A stretch of 64,000 bases of DNA from Mycobacterium genavense ATCC 51234 (lineage in GTDB: Bacteria > Actinomycetota > Actinomycetes > Mycobacteriales > Mycobacteriaceae), in the NCBI RefSeq assembly GCF_000526915.1, contig NZ_JAGZ01000003.1, positions 1 through 64,000 of the forward strand, written 5' to 3'. How positions within the stretch are numbered: the first letter of the stretch is position 1; each line of letters begins with the position of its first letter. The translations under genes were made by a program, and so were the position numbers. The notes under the pieces were generated by a model. That model was not told the DNA's origin. It made no database searches and was given only the letters and a program-made list of their open reading frames with translations. Shown one piece after another: positions 58,682 through 64,000 of the stretch.

Positions 58682-58999
58682 TCAGCCCGGCAGAATCTGT
58701 TGGTCGCGGTTGTCGCTCGTCTGGGTGTCGGTGCTGATGTAGGCGGTCGCGCTGGCCCGTAATTTTCCGGCCAGGTCGGTGCACACACCGGCCATGTTGG
58801 TGCACGGCGCTTCGCGTTCGCTCTCCGTGTTGAACATGACCCCCCAGAAGACCGCGTAGATCAATCCGTGATCCCAGACCAGTTTGTAGGCCAGCCCGTT
58901 GGTTGTTGCCGTCGCATTGTCGATTTCGGCCGCGGCTTCTTCCTTCTCGACGGCCAATTGCTCTAAGTACACGGTCGCTACTTCAATTTGGTTTGCCAT
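58682..58999 (-). CDS. espC: EspC/EspF-like (DUF2580) ESX-1 substrate
   Basis: This intact 105-aa helical protein starts at ATG 58999 after GAGGAAAG. It has the EspC-family layout of two helices: MANQIEVATVYLEQLAVEKE, a central AYKLVWDHGLIYAVFWGVMF and CTDLAGKLRASATAY. It ends with the secretion motif Y87-I-S-T-D91 (YxxxD). The central part is longer and more aromatic than in EspC. 21 bp after espB and 39 bp before espD on the same strand, so surely co-transcribed. Likely a secreted partner. Confidence 0.82.
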   Translation of the reverse strand: MANQIEVATVYLEQLAVEKEEAAAEIDNATATTNGLAYKLVWDHGLIYAVFWGVMFNTESEREAPCTNMAGVCTDLAGKLRASATAYISTDTQTSDNRDQQILPG

Positions 59000-59020
59000 G
59001 GCCTTCTTTCCTCGACGTTC

Positions 59021-60181
59021 TCAGCGGACGCGTTCGCTCGCCTGTGCGGTGCCGTCGACCGCGGTGTAGACCGGCGCGCGCTCGGAAGTCTGGCCGCCCG
59101 TGGCCGCGCCGTCGGGATCGCTTGGGAGGACGTCCTCCTCGGCGGCAGCAGCCTTCGGGGCGGGGCCCGTCTTCGCCGGTGCACTCGTCTTCGACGGGCT
59201 CGGCGAACCCGACACCGCGCTCGGCATTCGGCCGACGGCGGGCATGGCGTAGGCCGGTGAGCCGCCGGTTTGCGGCGCCGCGCCTTCCGACGACGGCGCG
59301 CCCGGCCAGTCACCGGGGGCGCTTTCACCTTCCCGGGTGGTCGGGGCGCCCGCGGACGACGCGGCCCGCTGATGGTAGTCGGCCAGCACCGCCTCCGACC
59401 TTTCCTGCATGTCCACATACCACGTCAGCACCTCGTGTTGTCGGTTGATGTCTCCCCTCCTCCCGTACTCGTCGTACCAGAAGTCGGCGATGTAGAGCTC
59501 GTAGGAGGTGGGGTGGACCGTGACGGCCCACTTGTGGGCGTCCACCACGCCCCTGGCTTGGCTGGCGATCTGGTAACACGAGCTGTTGCCCAGCTGGATC
59601 AGATACTTCTTCTGTTGGTCGAAATTGGCTTCGACCGCCGCCGACGACTCGCCCTCCCAATACTCGAAGGGGCGGAACCGTTGCATGACGGCGTCCGTTT
59701 GCAACGCCAGCACATAGCTGTTCCAGTCGCCCTCGAACCTGGTGTACGCCGGGCCCTGGTCGGGCGCCTCGATATCGTCGATCGCCTGCCGGAGGTCGTA
59801 ATAGCCGTCATAGCCGGGTGTTTGGGGCGGCGACGCGAATTCTTCGTCGCCGCCGCTTTTCTGCGCGACAGGTGTGCTCGCGGACTCGGGCGTGGCCGAC
59901 GACCCCTCGGTGAGCGCGTCGGCGGCGGCCTGATCGGCTTCCTCGTAGGCCAGCGCCGCGTTGCGCAGCGACTGCGCCAGCAGCAGATATTCGGCCTCGG
60001 CTCGTTTGATGCTCTCGCGAACCGCGCTGGCGTTGTAGTTCAGCTGCGTGCCGGAATCCACGACGAAGGAAATGTCGCACGACAGCTGCGGATTCTGCTG
60101 CGGCGGAGTGGGCAGCGGCACCTCGAGCTCGGCGGCCCTGGCCATCAGCTCGTCGTACTCGACCTTCAACATCTCAGCCAT
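59021..60181 (-). CDS. espB: EspB-like ESX-1 substrate
   Basis: This intact 386-aa protein starts at ATG 60181 after GAAGGAGAG. The PE-like/PPE-like N-terminal fold of EspB is clear: LMARAAELEVPLPTPPQQN, SIKRAEAEYLLLAQSLRNAA, the secretion motif Y79-E-E-A-D83, and W175-E-G177 in FEYWEGESSAAVEANFDQQ. MQERSEAVLADYHQRAA ends the helical domain. The C-terminal region is Pro/Ser/Ala-rich, as in EspB (cleaved by MycP1 in M. tuberculosis), but shorter (386 against 460 aa). EspB forms heptameric rings outside the cell. First gene of the minus-strand esp set. Confidence 0.9.
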   Translation of the reverse strand: MAEMLKVEYDELMARAAELEVPLPTPPQQNPQLSCDISFVVDSGTQLNYNASAVRESIKRAEAEYLLLAQSLRNAALAYEEADQAAADALTEGSSATPESASTPVAQKSGGDEEFASPPQTPGYDGYYDLRQAIDDIEAPDQGPAYTRFEGDWNSYVLALQTDAVMQRFRPFEYWEGESSAAVEANFDQQKKYLIQLGNSSCYQIASQARGVVDAHKWAVTVHPTSYELYIADFWYDEYGRRGDINRQHEVLTWYVDMQERSEAVLADYHQRAASSAGAPTTREGESAPGDWPGAPSSEGAAPQTGGSPAYAMPAVGRMPSAVSGSPSPSKTSAPAKTGPAPKAAAAEEDVLPSDPDGAATGGQTSERAPVYTAVDGTAQASERVR

Positions 60182-60310
60182 GGACGACTCTCCTTCTTCG
60201 TCGAAGTCATCACCGCGAGATCGAACGAGCGCTGGCCCGCGCGAGCGAGGCTCATCGTAATCCAGCAAAGCCCTCGTCGCAGCGCAGTCGTGCGGCCGCG
60301 GCCGGGGCGA

Positions 60311-61150
60311 CTAGGCCAGTCGAGTGACCTCGACGACCACGTCGAGATCGGTTGCGCCCTGCCCCGAGAAGATGCTTTCGAGCGAGGCCACATCGGTGTA
60401 GTCACGGCCGACGCCCACACCGACGTACTGCTCGGTGATCTCGGTGTTGTTGGTGGGGTCGTAGTTCCACCACCCACCGGTCCAGGCCTGAACCCACGCG
60501 TGGCTTCGGCCGTCCACCGTTTCCCCGACGACCGCGTTCCGCTTGGGATGCAGATAGCCCGACACGTAGCGAGACGGAATTCCCATCTCGCGCAACAGCA
60601 TCAGCGTCAAATGGACGAAGTCCTGGCAAACGCCCCGGCCCGCCTTGAGGGCGTCGATACCGGGCGAGTGCACCCCGGTGGTGCCCGGAAGGTAGTCCAG
60701 CTCGCCGTTGACCCAGTCGGCCGCGGCGATCACCGCTTCCTGCGGCTCATAGCTGTTGACGATCTTCTTGCCGACGGAACCGAGCCGCTTGCTGGTCGGC
60801 GTGTACTCGGTGGGCTGGAGCAGTTCGTCGAATCGGTCGATCACGCCCGCCGACCGCAGGTCCTTCCAGCTGACGTCCTTCGCGGCGGGCTCGGGCTGTT
60901 CGGTCTCGACCACCGACGACGACGTCACCGTCAGATCGGTGTGCGGCGCATGCAGATCGAACGCCGTGACGGCGGTGCCCCAATAGTCGATGTACCGGTA
61001 GGACCGGGTGGCCGGAATGGTCTCCACCCGGTTGAGGATCACGTTTTGCCGGGTGTCCGAACTCGGCGTCAACCGGGCCTCGTTGTAGGACGCGGTCACC
61101 GCCGACTGGTAGGCGAACCCGGTGGTGTGCACCACCCGCAGCCGCCACAT
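60311..61150 (-). CDS. Transglutaminase-like protein (Rv2409c orthologue)
   Basis: This intact 279-aa protein starts at ATG 61150, overlapping the previous stop (TGATG). An N-terminal beta domain (LRVVHTTGFAYQSAVTASYN, then LTPSSDTRQNVILNRVETIP) precedes the transglutaminase-like core. The core has AGRGVCQDFVHLTLMLLREM (Cys), DGRSHAWVQAW (His) and WWNYDPTNNTEIT (Asp). The three genes Rv2411c-Rv2410c-Rv2409c form a conserved set linked to peptide or amide-bond chemistry on an unknown substrate. Confidence 0.92.
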   Translation of the reverse strand: MWRLRVVHTTGFAYQSAVTASYNEARLTPSSDTRQNVILNRVETIPATRSYRYIDYWGTAVTAFDLHAPHTDLTVTSSSVVETEQPEPAAKDVSWKDLRSAGVIDRFDELLQPTEYTPTSKRLGSVGKKIVNSYEPQEAVIAAADWVNGELDYLPGTTGVHSPGIDALKAGRGVCQDFVHLTLMLLREMGIPSRYVSGYLHPKRNAVVGETVDGRSHAWVQAWTGGWWNYDPTNNTEITEQYVGVGVGRDYTDVASLESIFSGQGATDLDVVVEVTRLA

Positions 61151-62127
61151 CAGGTGTCCCCGTTCCGGGCGACCATTGCGGCACAATGACCCGCATCCGA
61201 CCATGCCACCCATGGCGTGACATGAAAGTACTGCAGCGACAACGCATCTCCAACATCGCGGTAGGTCGTCTGGAGGCCGGCCAGGCGAGTCTCGAGCGTG
61301 TCGAGTAACACTCCCGGCGGCAGGAACTCCAGGTCGCTGCGGGCCTGCCCCAGCAGCCGCTGCGCTTCAGGGGTGGCCCCCACCCGGCTCGTCGGGTTGC
61401 GCACCAAGTCTTCGATGCTCTCTTCGGCGAGCTTCAGCGAATAGAACACCGACCGCGGGAACAACCGGTCCAGCATCATGAACTCGACCACCCGACCGGC
61501 GTCCAACGCGCCGCGATAGGTGCGCAGATAGGTGTCGTGGGCGCCCGCCGAGCGCAGCAGCGTCACCCACGCCGGGCAGGAGGCGCTATCCCCCACCCGA
61601 GACAGCAAGAGCCGCACCGTCATATCGACGCGCTCGATCGCGCGGCCCAACAACATGAATCGGTAGCCGTCGTCACGCGAGAGCATCGAGTCGGCCAGGC
61701 CGGCGAACATCGCGGCCCTGCCCTCGATGAAGGACAGAAACTCATGTGGCCCAAGGTGTTTGGCGGCGTGCTCGCGTTCGGGCAGCGCATGGTAGGTGGT
61801 GTTGAGGCATTCCCAGATCTCGATGGACGTCACTTCTCGCGCCGACTTCGCATTTTCGCGCGCCGCCGTGATCGCGTCGGCAATCGAGCTGCCGCCGTTG
61901 TTTTCGGTGCTGTAGGCCACCATGTCGGTCAACGACCAGACATCCAGGTTGTGGTCCGGGGCCTCGATGCCGAGCACCCGCAGCAGCAGCCGCGACGCCT
62001 GGTCGGGGTCGACGCTGGAATCCTCCAGCAATTGGTGCAGCGCGCCGTCCAGAATGCGCGCGGTGTCATCGGCCCGCTCCACGTAGCGGCCGATCCAGTA
62101 GAGCGCCTCGGCATTTCGCGCCAACAT
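61150..62127 (-). CDS. Alpha-E (DUF403) protein, Rv2410c orthologue
   Basis: This intact 325-aa helical protein starts at ATG 62127, overlapping the upstream stop by TGATG. It has MLARNAEALYWIGRYVERAD (the alpha-E hallmark), WECLNTTYHALPE, ERVDMTVRLLLSRVGD and ARSDLEFLPPGVLLDTLETR. It always occurs between the ATP-grasp and transglutaminase-like genes. Its function is unknown; a structural partner is likely. Confidence 0.92.
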   Translation of the reverse strand: MLARNAEALYWIGRYVERADDTARILDGALHQLLEDSSVDPDQASRLLLRVLGIEAPDHNLDVWSLTDMVAYSTENNGGSSIADAITAARENAKSAREVTSIEIWECLNTTYHALPEREHAAKHLGPHEFLSFIEGRAAMFAGLADSMLSRDDGYRFMLLGRAIERVDMTVRLLLSRVGDSASCPAWVTLLRSAGAHDTYLRTYRGALDAGRVVEFMMLDRLFPRSVFYSLKLAEESIEDLVRNPTSRVGATPEAQRLLGQARSDLEFLPPGVLLDTLETRLAGLQTTYRDVGDALSLQYFHVTPWVAWSDAGHCAAMVARNGDT

Positions 62128-63842
62128 CAGCGAACCGTCCTCTGCTGTTGTTGCTGCTGCTGTTGCTGTTTTTGCTCCTGCTTTCTGCGGGGCTTGTCTT
62201 CCGGAGGATGCTCGGCCTGCAGCGACTGCTGGGGTGGCTCCGCCGAGTCGTCGGGCTCGGGGTCCGTCATGGATTTCGGCAACGAACGCACCACCTCGGC
62301 GGCGCCCAGCTCGCGATCGGCGGCCGACGCCCGCGGCGCCAGCACCCAGGTGTCCTTGGAGCCCCCGCCCTGACTCGAGTTGACCACCCGTGACCCCTCG
62401 ACCAACGCCACCCGGCTCAGCCCGCCCGGCAACACCCACACCTCGTCGCCGTCGTTGACCGCGAACGGCCGCAGGTCGACGTAGCGCGGCGCCAGCACGT
62501 TGTCGATCCGCGTCGGCACGGTCGACAGCTCCATCATCGGCTGCGCAATCCAGCTGCGCGGATCCTCGCGGATCTTCTTCCGGACGGCCGCCAGTTCTTC
62601 TCGGATGCCTCCGGACCGAACACGATGCCGTACCCGCCGGATCCCTCGACCGGTTTGATGACGAGTTCGTCGACCCGGTCGAGGACCTCCTCGCGCTCGT
62701 CATCCAGCCAGCACCGGTAGGTGTCCACGTTGGCCAGCAGCGGCTTCTCGCCGAGGTAGTACTCGATCATCGTCGGCACGTAGGTGTAGACGAGCTTGTC
62801 GTCGCCCACAGCGTTGCCGATCGCGCTGGAGATCACGACATTGCCGGCGCGGGCGGCGTTGACCAAACCGGCCACCCCCAGCACCGAGTCGCCGCGGAAC
62901 TGCAGCGGATCGAGGAAGATGTCGTCGATGCGCCGATAGATGACGTCGACCTGGCGCTCCCCCTCGGTGGTGCGCATGTACACCTGGTTGTCCCGGCAGA
63001 ACAGGTCACGGCCCTCGACCAGTTCGACGCCCATCTGTCGAGCGAGCAGGGAGTGCTCGAAGTACGCCGAGTTGTAGACGCCGGGGGTCAGCACCACCAC
63101 GGTCGGGTCGGCCTCGTTGGTGGCCGCGGAATTGCGCAGCGCCCACAGCAGGTGCGAGGCGTAGTCGTCGACGGCCCGCACCCGGTGGGTGGCGAACAGG
63201 TTGGGGAAGACCCGGGCCATGGTGCGCCGGTTCTCCATCACATACGACACGCCTGAGGGCGAGCGCAGGTTGTCTTCGAGCACCCGCCAGGTGCCCTTCT
63301 CGTCGCGGATCAGGTCGATGCCGGCGACGTGGATGCGCACGCCATTGGGCGGGACGATGCCGAAGGCCTGGCGGTGAAAGTGCTCGCAGGAGGTGACCAG
63401 GCGACGCGGGATCACGCCGTCGTTCAGGATCTCCTGGTCGCCGTAGATGTCGTCGAGATACATCTCCAGGGCTTTGACCCGTTGGACGATGCCGCGCTCG
63501 AGCCGGTTCCATTCGGCTGCCGAGATCACGCGCGGCACCAGGTCCAGCGGAAATGGCCGCTCCTGACCCGATAGCGAGAACGTGATGCCCTGGTCGATGA
63601 ACGCCCGGTGCCAGCGCGTCGGCACGAGCTCGCAGGTCCGAGGCGTCCGAGGGCGCCAGCTCGGCGTAGATGCCCTTGTACGGGCCCCGGACGTTGCCCT
63701 GCGCGTCGAACATCTCGTCGAAGGCCATCTCGTAGGCGTCCGACGAGTTGTATCCGCGGAAGATGCGCTCGGAGCGCGCCAACGGTCGTGCCGCACCCCG
63801 CGACCCCCGACTGGCTTTCTCAACCTGGCTCGGAAGACTCAC
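62127..63842 (-). pseudogene. Circularly permuted ATP-grasp protein (DUF404/DUF407), Rv2411c orthologue, two frame breaks, poly-Gln tail
   Basis: The start is uncertain; GTG 63842 (VSLPSQVEKASRGSRGAARP) is used. FRGYNSSDAYEMAFDEMFDA leads to a break at about 63607 (one extra C), after which AFIDQGITFSLSGQERPFPL, VVLTPGVYNSAYFEHSLLAR and [20 protein letters not shown] (ATP-grasp loop) follow. A lost G at about 62598 shifts frame again before [20 protein letters not shown]. The C terminus ends in a run of about ten Gln (62139-62175, mixed CAG/CAA). First of the three-gene set with Rv2410c/Rv2409c homologues. Confidence 0.88.
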
Positions 63843-64000
63843 TTTTAGGATGCTGCCGCAAATCGACGTTATGGCAGGCCACGAGTTCCCGTTTTGGGAG
63901 AAAACGTAACCGACTGCTAGCCTGAGCAGTCGCAATCGGGTGTGGGGCGCCCCCCGAAACGAACACCGCAACACCACATCGACGAAGGACAGTTCCGCAT

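Noticed and set aside
59270..61189. Open frame of about 640 codons antisense to espB and Rv2409c-like
   Set aside because: It crosses two unrelated real genes and the gap between them; composition is typical of shadow frames.

Overview
The window is high-GC actinobacterial DNA and almost certainly comes from a slow-growing Mycobacterium. From about 35 kb to the right end the gene order follows M. tuberculosis Rv2386c-Rv2411c: mbtI, an SbtA-type transporter (Rv2387), hemN/hemW, nirA-cysH-che1, cysA-cysW-cysT-subI, the GH15 trehalase-like gene (Rv2402), lepA, Rv2405, a CBS protein, rnz, then Rv2409c-Rv2411c. rpfD, Rv2390c, ggtB, lppR and PE24 are missing from their usual places.

Left third (1-19 kb): an SOS-boxed 13E12/HNH gene; a ctpI-type giant P-type ATPase with a tetrapeptide-repeat membrane partner; a TetR-hotdog fusion regulator next to an amidohydrolase; an RsfA-like STAS protein with an Rv1364c-like PAS-phosphatase-kinase-STAS protein; two acyl-CoA dehydrogenases; a catalytically degenerate lipase homologue; and a Rieske-amidohydrolase-amidohydrolase operon facing a truncated P450. 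Middle (19-35 kb): remnants of mbtB and a thioesterase, a berberine-bridge-type FAD oxidase, an mmpS-mmpL pair, a hydroxybutyrate dehydrogenase with a MarR regulator, and an operon-like run holding a toluene-monooxygenase-type diiron enzyme (tmoABCDE-like), an esterase, a second diiron protein, a Baeyer-Villiger monooxygenase and a MerR regulator. Right end (54.5-60.2 kb): between the rnz and Rv2409c orthologues lies an orphan ESX-1 accessory island (EspK-, EspL-, EspD-, EspC- and EspB-like genes) with no ESX membrane-core gene, preceded by a GT9-type glycosyltransferase.

The window carries many lesions: about 25 single- or two-base frame breaks, about 8 in-frame stops, two short tandem duplications and two inverted or palindromic rearrangements. 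They are rare or absent across 37.5-50.5 kb (sulfur assimilation, heme and trehalose genes) and dense elsewhere. Many sit in short homopolymers, so draft sequencing errors and real genome decay are both possible; the duplications, rearrangements and nonsense codons favour at least some real decay. The mycobactin genes are hit hardest: mbtI has a stop and a scrambled 3' end, and mbtB is a stub. This predicts a strain that cannot make its own mycobactin, as in fastidious, mycobactin-dependent mycobacteria. The species cannot be fixed from the sequence alone.

Regulatory sites read directly from the sequence include a perfect SOS box, an IdeR box at mbtI, palindromes beside the TetR-hotdog gene and in the Rieske/P450 divergent promoter, and two short cysteine-rich upstream peptides before the two sulfate-assimilation operons that look like cysteine-sensing attenuators.
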